Source of the DNA: Phragmites australis
Lineage: Eukaryota > Streptophyta > Magnoliopsida > Poales > Poaceae
Assembly: GCF_958298935.1 (NCBI RefSeq)
Contig: NC_084929.1
Coordinates: forward strand, 3,038,001 to 3,102,000
Direction of reading: 5' to 3'
Length of the DNA: 64,000 nucleotides
The notes below the pieces were generated by a model. It did not search any database and was not told where the DNA came from. It worked only from the letters and a program-made list of their open reading frames with translations. Position numbers and translations under genes: made by a program. Each line of letters starts with the position of its first letter. Positions within the stretch are counted from its first letter, which is position 1. This document shows, in pieces, positions 24,805-37,003 of the stretch.

Positions 24805-25874
24805 AGGGAGGGAGAGATATGCAGCCGTCATAACTTGGTTTATAATGGAAATACAATTAAAATGTAAGCTGACTTAACCATTGTAACTTAGGAGCAATAT
24901 GTAGGAGTATTTTCAGCAAGCTTACAGACCAAAGGTGATTAGCAAGTTTAATTGAACGATATCAAAATGGCCTAAACATCATTAATCAGACCAAGCTAAT
25001 GATATCAGGTGGCACAGGAACCTGTCAAAATTGGCATATACTGAATATAATGCAACCAGCATTGCATAGATATATCAGGTAAATGAGGTATGGAAGCATT
25101 AATGCAATCAGTGAGCTATATAAGAACAAAAAGTAAAGGTATATCAGTACAAAAGTAAAGGTAGTCAATCAGCTAGTGTTACCGATTAATCAGCTGTGTA
25201 ATCTATCTGAAGATACTAGTGTTGCTGATTAACTAGGTAAATGAGAATAGAATATAATGCAACCTGGTAGTCAAGTAAAGATAATCAATCAAGTAGTCAA
25301 CATAGAGCAATTTATCAGGTAAATGGGAACACAATCTATCCCAAGGTCCTAGTGCTGTTAATTAGTCAAAAGTTTGTCTAACTTTAGGAAGGTTCAATCA
25401 TCATCGAGCACATAAAGCCAACTACAAGGGGGATTACTGATTGTGCACAAGAGGGACTACTGAAGAGTACTAAAAAGGCATAAGACACTGCTTAAACGCA
25501 CATTTTAGCATCAATCCAACTAGCAATCAAGAAAGAAGCATATGAAGTACATGCTCCTCTTGAACAGGCAAGCTCGTCTACAGAGTCATAAGCCGCACCA
25601 TCATCATCACCAGCAGAGTAGTAATGCAGTCATGCTACTTAATGACCATAAATTGTGTAATCTTTGTGTTTCACTTTGTCTAAGTGTTTGATTAACTTGC
25701 TAAGCTCAGATCTAGTATCACCTGTATAAATCTAGGTTTTGAAAATTTTTATAGATGTCAAAAAAAATTTGGATAAAAAAGGGGAAAGAAACTTACTCGT
25801 CGCATTGGTAACAACTTGCACAGTTGCTTTATAGCTTTTGATTGCATTTTTAGACGTTCTGGGGTGGCTGCCAT
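22685..25874 (-). CDS. Unrecognised small basic protein, four-exon candidate gene
   Basis: I do not recognise this protein. Minus-strand exons 25797-25874, 24115-24155, 22787-22863 and 22685-22731 join in phase to give 80 residues. Each internal edge has a GT donor and AG acceptor: GTAAGT after exon 1, TGCAG before and GTAT after exon 2, GAAG before and GTGAAT after exon 3, ATGCAG before exon 4. Product landmarks are the start MAATPERLKMQSKAIKQL, then YERIAIRYFDVYC, then SLHLKEIADGILGSRARAYL, and the end IKATKKLLNKLSST. It is Lys/Arg/Leu-rich and probably helical, with no signal peptide or membrane span. In-phase joining across three introns argues against chance, but exons may be missing from the long introns, and the upstream exon may be the one split by the solo LTR at 26343. 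Alternative: a decayed pseudogene. Confidence 0.42.
24749..24801. repeat. (AG)n microsatellite
   Basis: About 26 uninterrupted AG dinucleotides, followed by a GGAGG-rich stretch. It lies in the first large intron of the small minus-strand candidate gene and is likely length-polymorphic. Confidence 0.95.
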
Positions 25875-26304
25875 TTGCCAACAAAGTATAAGCATTTCAA
25901 TTCCATGGTAAAAATGCACATACACATAGTACAACTGATGGACAATATGTAGTTCTTGCTATGTGGAGCAAACAATAAGAGAAGAAGGGAATATTACGTC
26001 TCACAAATTGAATTTGTGCGAGTTTCATGGCATTGGTGTGCATCGCTGTTGCATCAGCTTGCCTCTTTTTTAACTGACAGTGAGAAGCAAGATATATGCA
26101 ATTCAAAGTTCACGCACAGTTATTCCAGCCACCATCATACTTGGTTCAAGTATATACTCCTATTGACTCAACAAGCTACTTGCTCATGCTAAAGTTTAAC
26201 CCAACAATCATATAAATAATTCAGACTCCAAGCGAAAACTGCCAATCAAGGCAAACTTGCCACTGAACTGGTGAGGGGGAATCAAGGGGGAGAAAGAGAC
26301 CAAC

Positions 26305-26342
26305 CTAGGCCTCGAGGTGCGCGGCGATGCGAGAGTGGAGGG
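26305..26342 (-). other. Downstream half of an exon-like sequence split by the solo LTR
   Basis: On the minus strand this piece ends with a stop TAG, immediately followed by GTTGGT. Joined to 31850-31899 with one copy of the GAGGG duplication removed, it gives an 88-base segment preceded by TTTTCTGCAG and open for 28 codons. It is GC-rich, unlike the AT-rich DNA on its left. Whether it is coding, leader or chance is unresolved. Confidence 0.4.
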
Positions 26343-29300
26343 TGTAACACCCTGAATTTTAGCATATAAAAATATAGCAAAATTCGCTCCAAATTAAAAC
26401 TTTTTCTAATTATTAAACTAGTATAAAACCAAGGAAGTATATATTTGATGTATATATACTTGTATGTATATATTCAAATATATTATTTTGGATTAAGTAT
26501 TCCAGAAAGCACTAATTTAAATTCTAAATTAATAGTTGCATTGAATTGATCATATGCATTTTGGTTTATTGGTTCTTATGGTTCTTTGCGTAGTAATTCG
26601 AATTGAATGCTTCTCAGTTCGAATCTATTCTAGTTCTTCTCGGTAATTTCCTAATCCAAATCTATTCGTAAAGATCGATCTTCCAATCCAGCTAAAATCT
26701 ATAATTCAATTATTCCATTGAATTATCCCCAAGTAGCTTTGGTCAACTCGAATTTGAATGTCTCTAAAGTTCGAATCCCAATCTTGATTCAATTCTTTCG
26801 AAGTCCATTGAATTCAATTCTTCTGAATTCAAATATTTCTCAAATCCCGAAGCTTCAAGTATGAATCTTTCTCCTAATTCAAATACCCTTAATTGAATTA
26901 ATGCCAAACTCAGATTCGAATACTACTAATTGAGTTTAATCCTATATATTTCAAATCCAGATTCATCAATCATTATCGATTTCGTACCCGCATGCAATTC
27001 GAATAATTCGCATTATATTCAATTCATGCCAAGTTCAATCATTTACAAATCCAATCTAATTCAATTCGAATCATCTAAATCCGATCCAATTCAAATACGT
27101 TCCATTTCGATATTTTCGCAGGTTCGTTTCAATACAAACAATTCAAGTCATTTGTTTGAATCTTCATACATCTCATCTCAATTCAAATACAAATTGAATT
27201 ACACAATCCAATTCAAATTCAATTTATTTATTTGAATAATCACACATTCATACACAAATATCTCACACTCTCTCTCTGTTCTTCTCATGCCCATCCCCTC
27301 CCTCTGTGCTCTCTCTCCCTTCCCTGGCACACTGCACCGGCCATCAGCAGCCCATGCTCTGCACCGGTCATCTCTTCCTGATCTTTCCATCAAGCAGGCC
27401 AAAGCCATTTTACTTCCTTCTCCAAGCTTCACCTGCAAGCCATCCTCCACACTGAACAACTACATACATACACTCCAGCCTACACAACACAACAGCAGCA
27501 GCTCTCCTTTGCTTCTCCTCTCCCTGCATGCATACACACGAGCACCAACAAGCATACAGCAGCACAGGCACCCTCCTCAGCAGCACCATCTTCCTCGACG
27601 CCCCTCTGCATCGTCCCGCGCACAGCCACCGCTGAGCGTGCGGCCGTGCAGCAGCACCCGCGCTGCTCCCGTGCGCCCTTCGACCGTGACTGTCGCCGGA
27701 AAGCTCCGCACGAGCCCTCCGGGCTCGGTTGTACCTCAAGCCGCGCCACCGCCGTGCGTGCCGTCACTCGTGTCGCGCGCCATCCACACGGTGAGTCTCC
27801 CTCTGGCACCACCGTCTCCTTCCACGCACGTCGCGCCGCTGGCCGCCACGCCGGTCCGCGTCGTACTGCGCCACCAGCCTGAGCCTCGCTCGGCTTGAGG
27901 CTGTCGCCGCCGGTGAGCTCCTCGCCCCGGCCGGCGAGCCTTCTCCGATCCCGGCGCTACTCCTTCTCCCTCGGCTGCGCCACCCGCGCTAATGGCCGCC
28001 GCACCGTCGCCACCGCCGTCGCCGTGCTCTGTGCCGACGCGCCTCCGCGCGCCTTCGCTGGTCCACGGTGCTGGCCCATGCCGCGCCTCCGTTCGCCTTG
28101 CTGCCATGCTCCCTTTCTCCCTTCTTCCCCCGGTGCCTCTCCTCCCCGAGCTCCGGCCTCCTCCTCTCTCGCCGTCGCCGACCCCTTCCTTCCGCCGCCG
28201 CGCTCTCTCTCCTTTCTCCGGTCTCTCTCTCTTCTCTGAGTCTCACGCCCGCACAGGAGAAGCCCAGCCGGCCTTATCCCCTTAGGCCACCCGCCCCCTC
28301 TCACCGGTATGTGGGCCCACGGACCGGTCCACCGGCCGTGGTCCATGGTGGACCACACAGCCGCGCCCAACTCCGGTCCGCCGAGTCCACCGGCTCATGA
28401 ACCGATCCCACCGCACCAGCCCACAGCCCGGTCTACGGTGGACCACCCTCACAAATCCCCTCGGGTTCACAGATCCATAAACCGAGTTCGCGGAATAGTC
28501 TCCCTTTTTAGTTTCCTGGAATTATCCTTTTCCGTAAATCTTCCGATAGCCATATCTACTCCGTTTCAACTTCGATTTCGGCGATTCCTTCGCCGATAAT
28601 CCTCTAAAATCATAATCTATCTTCGTACCAAATCTTGTAATTTTTAGAGTTTGTTTAACATTCTCTCTCGGTATTTAATTCTTGTCGTAGTATTTAATTT
28701 AGATTTAGATCTCGTCTTTTAATAGATAAAGTTGAAGTTAAATAATTCGATAATGATGTTTAGTTTGTAATCGTAATATTGTCGCATGTGACAACCTAGC
28801 TTAAGTAGGTTAATTCCTTTTCTTAATAAGAATAACTAAATGTTGTTTCAATTAAGTGTTTAAGAATAAATTGATATTTCATGTGATATTCTATGTGATA
28901 GTTTATAGATTTAATCTTAGTTCAATTAAGGTAATGAATTAACTCGTGTAGCTGTTAAATAAATAAATAGCAATCATTAGAATATGATAGAATAATTTAC
29001 ACGTTAATAGTTAATTAATTGAATAACCTTTTGATAATTAATTAATTAGATTCAAAGGATAGATTAACCTAATTAATTAATTATCTGTATGCTTTTATGA
29101 TAGCAATAAATATACCCTATTTAGTGTGGCAATTAAACAACACTAGGTAATTAAGGTTAGTTGCTAAACGACCATGTTTTAATGCTATAGATTAGAGTAT
29201 TTAATCTCCACACTTAAGCACATATAATCATCTAGAGTTAACTTACGTATATATGTATACATGCTCGCATACATATAAACGTAAGTATTACACATATATT

Positions 29301-31844
29301 CATGTATGTACACGTGCACTCATCTACACGTAGAATCTCTAGCTGTCGTCCTTCGACAGTTAATCTAATAAGAGTTCACCTAGTTAATGATGATTTGTTC
29401 AGGTTTTCTCTTAAGTTGATAAAACAACTAGGTTATCAGCTTATCCTAGCTTCGCTAGATTATCCCGTTATTCTCTGTGTATTAGTTTCATATTAATTAG
29501 AGTTGCCGATCGTCTTCTGCTAGGTTTAGCTTCCGTCGTTTTCTCCGTTGTTTTTCTTCCGTTTTGGCATTTCTTGGTTTTGTTCTGGTGTTCAATTGTT
29601 TAGTTGTTGTGCGCTTTTTGTCGTTAATCTGCGTAGGCTCGAAGTCAAGATTCTAAGCAAGAATGCGAGGAAGGAACTGAAGGCAAGATCCAGCGATGAA
29701 GAAGAACCCGAAAGATGTGAACGACAAGACCAATCTTGAATTGACCCTTCAAGAAGGCAAGTCCTATTTCCTTGATCATATTGAACCTATGTTTTCGAAT
29801 AATATACATGATCAACTAAAATCGGACTTATTATCGCATGTGCTATATATTGCATTTTCTTTCAAACTATTTGTAGTAGTTAACCCTATCAACACTGCCA
29901 TGCCATACATGTCATCATCCAGAATACATATCACCCTAGGAATACCTGTTGTTAAATATATTAACGATGGACGACGTCTTGATATCTAGCATGCTTAGGA
30001 TTGAATACATCTTCTCGGAGATGTCGCTTTTTAAAATACGTCTCCTCGGAGATATTGCTTTTAAAACACTTATCTTCGGAGACAAGATTTACTGTTATCA
30101 ACAATAACTCATATACCATGATTCCTTGATGGTTGTGAATTCCGTGATTGTGGTGAAATCCTTGATGTCGGGTGGGACATGGAAGGTGATGTGTAAAAAT
30201 GGGTGAAAACTGTTTTGGCGCGGGCAGGTAGAGTGGTTCTCCGGGGAGGATGCTCTTGGGGGCTTGAGTTACATGGTGGTATTAATTGCCCAGGAAGATG
30301 CCTAGCCCGGCCGCTTAAGGACCGAGTCTTGCGCCGTCATGCTTAGCCACCCCGTGCAATCATGCATCCTGTATGGGCAGGACTTGACTTCTCCCTTCAC
30401 CAGACTGGGTTGGGCATAATACCAGGAGGCTGAGAGCAACGAGCAGTCAAGTGACTATCCTGTCGGCTGTTTGGAGGTTTCAGGTACCGGCTTAGGCTTA
30501 AAAAGGGATGCTGGCCTTCGGAACATACAGCTCTGGTCCTTGACGTGCGTCGTGGAAAAGCCCGGCAGGGAAGGTGTTGGAAAGGTCTCGGTATGATTCG
30601 CTCCTCCGCTTGCAACGGATGGAGGCTGAGCATATCGCATGGGTAAAGCTGTACAACCTCTGCAGAGTGTAAACCTATTCGAATAGCCGTGTCCGCGGTC
30701 ATGGACATGCGAAGGCATGGTCACGCTTGACTAGACTCAGGGTGCGTGTGTCTTGATGCGTGAGTGTGTGGACTAGATGTCCGTGTGATGTGGTTCCTGG
30801 CGCACTCCGCCAGAAGCTGTGTGGTACTAGAGGTACACTAGATGTGATAAAAGGGACTGCGGAGTGAGGTATAGCCCCTCTCAGGACTGAAAACCCCCAG
30901 ATACAACTTGTTACCCTGGTTTTGGTTTTAAAACTATTTCGACAGCTTTGCTATCAGGTCACCTTCTAATACGTTGGGGACTTGAGGTGATACTCAGTAC
31001 CAACAGAAGATGCCTGAACCGTTTTACTTCTAAACTGTTTGAAAGCTTTGTTATCAGGTTACCTTCTAATGCGTTGGGGACTTGAGGTGATACTCAGTAC
31101 CAACAGAAGATGTCTGAACCGTTTTACTTTTAAACCGTTTTGAAAGCTTTGTTATCATGTTACCTTCTAATGCGTTGGGGACTTGAGGTGATACTCAGTA
31201 CCAACAGAAGATGTCTGAACCGTTTTACTTCTAAACCGTTTTGAAAGCTTTGTTATCAGGTTACCTTCTAATGCGTTGGGCACTTGAGGTGATACTCAGT
31301 ACTAACATAAGATGCCTGCCTTTGTTTTCAAAAGCTTTGTTACATTTATTTCAAAAAGGTTAACGGTGGAGAATATAACTGGATATCTGCATAAAACCTG
31401 TTTTACTCTCAAAACTATGCCGTAAAGCCTTATCCTTGAAATATTCATTATGCATCTATCAACCCTTTGAAGTAGTATAGGACTTGTTGAGTACCTTCCG
31501 TACTTAGTCTTGTTGCTTTCAGATTGTTGAGTTGGAGATCAACCTCAACCCAGATGAAGTCGAAGAGAAGAAGTCTAAGGTCGCGTCCGCAACCGAGTTG
31601 CCTGTGGTATTGGGTTGCATCGTCGTTTCGCTCCGCTGCGCTGCGCTATAGGCTCTTCTGCCTGGCTGGTCTGCTGTGGATTCTTGTCCACCAGATCATC
31701 TTTTCTCTTTTCAGGTATTTATTTTACTTATTTGTATTCGAAGTATGTATTTGATATCATTCTGTTGAATTCTGTGCGTATCAGCTACTTGATCCAGGGA
31801 CTGATACAGGAGGCACAGGGGAACCTGGGTCCGGGGTCCTGACA
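26343..31844. mobile_element. 5.5-kb solo LTR of a Ty3/gypsy retrotransposon
   Basis: The unit starts TGTAACACCCTGAATTTTAG and ends GGGGTCCTGACA, i.e. TG...CA. It is flanked on both sides by the identical 5-bp duplication GAGGG (26338-26342 and 31845-31849), diagnostic of retrotransposon integration. It contains no gag, protease, reverse transcriptase or integrase frame and no internal second LTR, so it is best read as a solo LTR left by recombination. TGTAACACCC starts are common in long-LTR chromoviruses such as Tekay-type elements (from memory, class inferred). A CT-rich then very GC-rich stretch (27250-28480) resembles an LTR promoter/leader; open frames there are proline/serine-rich and unsupported. 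The perfect duplication suggests fairly recent insertion. Confidence 0.82.
30940..31345. repeat. Four tandem copies of a ~101-bp unit inside the LTR
   Basis: The word GCTTTGYTATCAKGTYACCTT starts at about 30945, 31045, 31146 and 31247. Each unit continues with GGGGACTTGAGGTGATACTC and ends near GTCTGAACCGTTTTACTT. The copies differ by only a few bases; a decayed fifth start is visible near 31335. Confidence 0.9.
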
Positions 31845-31849
31845 GAGGG

Positions 31850-32520
31850 AGTCACTAAGGCTCCTCATCATGCGCAGCCTTGTGTGGTATTCGATCAGCC
31901 TGCAGAAAACCCAACCCAAATCAAACAGTGGCGGCAAGAGCGTTGACAGCAAATCAAATCTTACAAATTAGCTTGTGTATTTGTAGCAAATGGATAAATC
32001 TGTGGTTATGGAGTAAAGAGGGAGAACATGAGGAATATAAGGCAGAATGAAATGGGCAATTTATCAGTCAACGAGGGAGACCTCACCAGCGAAAGAAGGG
32101 ATGAATTCCTAAGGTTCAGTTGGATCGGTTCTCTAGTCCATGGCAGTAGCGTCTGGGGCGGACAAGGATGACGAGGATAGCTCCGTGTTCGTCGCTCAGC
32201 CGTGGGCTGCGCTGGACATGGTCGAGGACAAGCTTGTGGCAGGTCTGTAAGAAGAAACCAATCCAAATTCCAGACGGATCTACACTTCCAGCATCAGTAG
32301 AGCAGAGGAGAAAGCGGTGGCAACAGCGGGGAGGGCGGGCAGTTTCGAAGGTGGTGGCGGCAGTAGGAACGGCGGTCAAAGCGAGCTGCTATTGGGGATA
32401 TTTTTTCTAGTGGAGCCGGCCGCACGGTGAAGAAGTTGGAAGCCTCAGGAAGCAGCCTTGCAGGGCGACCTAGGCATGGGCACATCGGACGGTAGTTACC
32501 AGCTCAGTGGTGCAATCCGA
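31850..32520. other. GC-rich segment next to the LTR, open on both strands; possible gene start
   Basis: Minus strand: 31850-31899 is the other half of the split exon-like sequence, and 32100-32258 follows a good acceptor (TTCTTACAG). Plus strand: an ATG at 32140 in good context opens MAVASGADKDDEDSSVFVAQ, then PWAALDMVEDKLVA up to a possible donor CAG/GTCTGT near 32241, followed by a stop if read through. Both readings look partly coding and I cannot decide between them. It may be the promoter and first exons of the small minus-strand gene, or of a separate plus-strand gene. Confidence 0.35.
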
Positions 32521-33204
32521 CGGTTCACATAAAATGGTCGACGTGGACATGCTCCCGTATCGAGATTGCGACCAGGTTGAGACTAGTTATAGATTATTAT
32601 ATTCGGTACTTTAGAGTGTTTTTTTAATTATCTGAGTATCTTTATCTTTAGGAAGGGATTAAAAAACTATTTATAGGTGTTCAAGATAATCCGTAACAGG
32701 AAAGGTTTATCTGCATAAATAGGAAGAAGAAGTCTAGATAACGTACAATACCTATATATATACATATAGAAGCCGAGGAACCCTACAGGGAGGAGCAGAA
32801 CAAATCGTCTCAACCGATATGAGATCCACAAGTGCATACAAGCCAACAGAAGCCAAGGAAGAAATCGCTATATCCTTATATAACAGGTTCATATAAATAT
32901 AAGATAAACATGGCATATGATTATTATTCTCAGGGTCTAAACTTGTCTAAAAACCATCGTGTGTTTTCCTTACGATTCGTCTACTCAAAGTATTCTTATT
33001 CTTCAAAGAGTTTGATAAATTGTGCTGTCGCTCAGAAATAGAAGGTGCATGGATGAAGCTGCAAAGGAGCTGTTAGTTTTTTTGGCGATGACAATGATGC
33101 ATTTGTACCCTGGTTATTTGCTTTCATCCAAACTCTTCATACTTCATTTTCATTTGTTGCACCATGCATTTTCTCTGACAACACCGTGAATCTATCTATG
33201 GTCA
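32521..33204. other. AT-rich gap, nothing recognised
   Basis: No gene or transposon end was identified. The sequence is AT-rich with stop-dense frames and leads into copy 2 of the dispersed repeat. Confidence 0.45.
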
Positions 33205-34265
33205 TGCAGGTTATGGGACCACCCCTGCTCAAATTTGCACCTTTATGTGCAATCTAAAGCTATCACTATTAATAATGAAGCTAAAAGCATTAGCAGTACT
33301 GCTAGAGGATTTTCTGTTCACAGTTTGACTAGCAGTATATAGACCAATCGTGAACTGAAGCTGAAATCCAAAATACAATGAGAACTCATCAGAAAAGAGA
33401 GTGGGATCTCACGTTTGGATAGTGAGATTTTGGGTGAAATGTAGCTCATAATTCTACTTGTTTGATCCTCATTTGCGTGCTCGTTCGAATGGTGGTGCTG
33501 GTGTCATTAGATTGTGGTAGATCTGGAGTAGGTTCATCATGGCATGGTGAAAGCATGATGTTCTTGGGAGTTTGTTGGAGGGTCGGCCGAAAATTCAAAT
33601 TTAGCTAAAAAGCATGCTCATTTTTCTTTTTTAAGGGTTGGGTGTATTTAGTGAGTCTATCTATGATCATGTAGGGTGTGGGTGTTTTTAGTGAGTCTAT
33701 CTATGATCATGCAGGTTGTGGGATCGCCTCTTCTCAAATTTGCACCTTTATGCGCAATCTAAACGGTCACTACTAATGATAAAGTTAAAAGCACTAGCAG
33801 TACCACTCAAGGATTACATGTTCACAGTTTGACTAGCAATATACAGATCAATCATGAACCTGAAGCTGAAATCCGAAACACAATGAGAACTCATCAAAAA
33901 AGAGAGTAGGATCTCGTGTTTGGATAGTGAGATTTTGGGTGAAATGTATTAGAATTTTGCTTATTTGATCCTCATTTGCGTGCTTGTTTGAATGATGGTG
34001 TTGGTGTCGTTAGATTGTGGTAGATCTGGAGTAGGTTCATCTTGGCATGGTGAAAGCATGGTGTTCTTGGGAGTTCGTTGGAGGGTCAGTCGAAAATTCA
34101 AATTTAGCTAAAAAGTTCGCTCATTTTTCTTTTTTTTAAGGGTTAGGTGTTTTTAGTGGAGGATTGGAATGTCATTACCAAATATACGGCCTTTTTATAG
34201 GGAGGGGAATGAGATGAATTTTCTCTATTGGATTGTTGTGTCTTATTTTTATAAGGGTTGTTGTT
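33205..34265 (+). repeat. Dispersed repeat with tandem units, copy 2
   Basis: Same family and orientation as 19750-20565. Units recur with the TTTGGATAGTGAGATTTTGG word at 33413 and 33920 (spacing about 507). The longer spacing is explained partly by a 37-base duplication (GAGTCTATCTATGATCATG twice near 33655-33710). It ends with the same tail (TCATTACCAAATATACGGCC, then TTTTTATAGGG), about 330 bp before the Y14 start codon. Confidence 0.82.
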
Positions 34266-34487
34266 CGCTATAGATATGAATTCTAAATACATTATGGTTT
34301 AATTGGATAGTTAGTAAGTATATTGCTCAGCTATACTTAGGGATAAAAGATAAACATATGATCACCTCTATTGATGTAAATAATAACTTTTACGTATCCT
34401 TAATATTATCTTATATATTTTTTATTTTTATTATAACGCAGGATCCCTCCACTACTTTACTCCATGCATGTCGGAGGTGTTTAGCAG

Positions 34488-34493
34488 TATAAA
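34488..34493 (+). promoter_or_regulatory. TATA box of the Y14 gene
   Basis: TATAAA 107 bases upstream of the Y14 ATG, followed by a C-rich leader. Most of the upstream promoter region beyond about 34270 is the dispersed repeat, so the proximal promoter is short. Confidence 0.5.
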
Positions 34494-34594
34494 GGAATAT
34501 CTCAAGGTGTATTTGGAAACTCATAGCCCGACCGACTCCCAAACCCCCCGAACCCCGTTAGGTCTCCTCCCGAACCCGATCCAACCCAATCTCG

Positions 34595-36969
34595 ATGGCG
34601 GCGGTGACGAACGCCGATGTGGAGGTGGTGGACTTCGACTCCGATGACGACGACCTCATGGATGAGGAAGTCGCGGAGCCCTCGCTGGCCCCGGCCCCCC
34701 GCTTAAGATCCACCATCGCAGGCGGCGGCGGCGGCGACGACGCGCCGCGTAAGACCAAGGGCCGCGGCTTCCGCGAGGACCCCAACTCCTCCTCCGCCCC
34801 CCACGACACACGGTTTGCGGCGGGGGGCCGCGCTGACTTCGACTCCCTCGGCTCCGATGGCGGCCCCGGCCCCGTCCGCTGTACGTCCCTCCCTCTCTAA
34901 TCCCTCTTATCAAGTTTTGCTTCTAATGATAATTTTGTTTGGCAATGTACTTAGGTAAGTAGGATTGTTTGATCTGAACATTGGTATAGGAGCCTCGTAA
35001 GTTAAGCCATGTTTGGTAGGGCTCCAGCTCCTCCACGTAGATTTTAAGTCTGTAGACTAAGATAAGATGGTTTAAGTATATATTTTAAACTAAAATAGAA
35101 ACAAAATAGTTTATTTAAACACCATCGGTGTACTCACAGCTCCAGCTCTACGAATTTCTGGAGCTAGAAATCCCTAGCTTTAAATTCGTGGATCTAGAGC
35201 TCTACCAAATATGTTCTTAGTATGTTTTCCACCTTGATCTATTTCTTTTGCTGTGTGATGAGCGGATCTGGGGGTCAAAGAGCACTTAAGTCTCGTCTTG
35301 ATCGGTTAGTTCTATGGCCGAATTACCAATCCTTTTTGCAAGTAGCTAGTTTGTTTCCTTGTACAAAAGATTGCTTCTTGGTGAGAAATGTGGATATTAA
35401 GGTGGTGCTTTGGGATGGTATTGTTGCTGCAATTTATTTTACCAGGGTTCATATAGCCTTTGGCTACTTGTTTTTCTTCTTCTCATTACTGTTGTTAGTT
35501 GTTACTGATTGTCTGGTGGCCGAGATGCCAAGAGCCACCACACTTTTTTGGGGTATAAATTAAAAATATCTATACTTGTAGCTATGAAGAGAGTTAATGT
35601 CGATTTGAGTACTGTAATACATCAGTTATTTGATTCCAAATGTTATTGTGAACTTTGGTTGAACAATAACTGAGGTCATTAGCCTTTTCTTTTGTTATTT
35701 CCCTTGTTTCCTTTCAATTGGTACCGCATACCTCTCTGTACTTTAAAGTTTTTTTCCTCGATAACTGACATGTCGAAACTGTATAGTTCATCTTATAATT
35801 TTGTGTGTATATATTTACCTACATTACAAAGTCTAATAATTTCTTTTCAAAAAATTCTGTCCAGTTGATTCGTGATTGGTTGCAGGTTCCTTTATAACAT
35901 ACTTTGCTTGTGTTCTATGCAAAATAAAATAAATAGATCAAGTTTTTTATTCAAAGTTTTTTAAGAGAATCAATCTAATGAAGTCGGTAAAATTGCAATT
36001 ATGAAAGTGGAATTTTTCTTCATTGTTCTTTTCCTTCTTTCGAAGAAGTTCCCACTGTGTGATGGTAATTGGCTTCACTTTTAGAGTTTCAGTTAATGTA
36101 TACTTCGGTATTTTGTTACAGCAATTGAAGGATGGATTGTACTGGTCACTGGAGTTCATGAAGAAGCACAAGAAGATGACCTTCACAATGCTTTCCGGGA
36201 ATTTGGGCAAGTCAAAAACCTGCATTTGAATTTAGACCGTCGTACTGGATTTGTCAAGGTTTGTTTTTCTGTTAAGCAATATTTTTAAGCCTGCTCTGTT
36301 GCTGCCTGCCCCATAAAATTTCATTTCATTTTAGGACTTAGTGACTATTACCATAAAATCCCTGAAAGCATTCCTTAATAGTGATTAGCGAATAACTTAG
36401 GGCTGAAACACCTTTATATCTGATCTTGCAAATGAGTGCCTTCAAATGTGGTATCTGTTGCTAAAATAGCAGGACCTTTTTTTCTGCACCTCATAAGCAC
36501 TTCCTGATATCTCGTTGATTTTACTTTTACCACTTTCTCTGTACAGGGGTACGCATTGATCGAATACGAGAACTTTGAAGAAGCTCAGGCTGCAATAAAA
36601 ACACTGGATGGAAGTGAGCTTGTTAGTCAAATAATAAGTGTTGATTGGGCATTTAGTAATGGCCCTGCCAAGCGCAGAAATACTCGGAAAAGGTATTATC
36701 TTCTCTCTCTCTAAAATTTTGGAAGAAAGAAAACAGGGGCAGGGATTGTTACTTAGGATTTTTTTTTGGTTTCTTTGTGCTATTTTTGCTAGACCCTGAT
36801 ATATGGATGGTACACGTCTGTTGGTGGGTTGTTGAGAATATCCGAGGAAAGGTTTGGTCAATAGATCCTGATCGAAGGATTGAAGATGGTTTCTGAAATA
36901 GTCAGAGCCGAACCAGTTGTCACTTGGCGACTAGTATAGCAGACAAACCAGTTTGACGAGAGTGAAGTA

Positions 36970-37003
<34 letters not shown>

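Noticed and set aside
27287..27898. 203-codon Pro/Ser-rich frame and overlapping frames at 27.2-28.6 kb
   Set aside because: They lie in the GC-rich part of the solo LTR, overlap on both strands and have low-complexity composition without motifs.
24749..31345. CRISPR-like array
   Set aside because: The repeats here are microsatellite or long tandem units without spacers, and the genome is eukaryotic.
26343..31844. Full-length retrotransposon with two LTRs
   Set aside because: I found no repeated LTR within the unit and no polymerase or gag frame, so a solo LTR fits better. An undetected shorter LTR pair would change this view.
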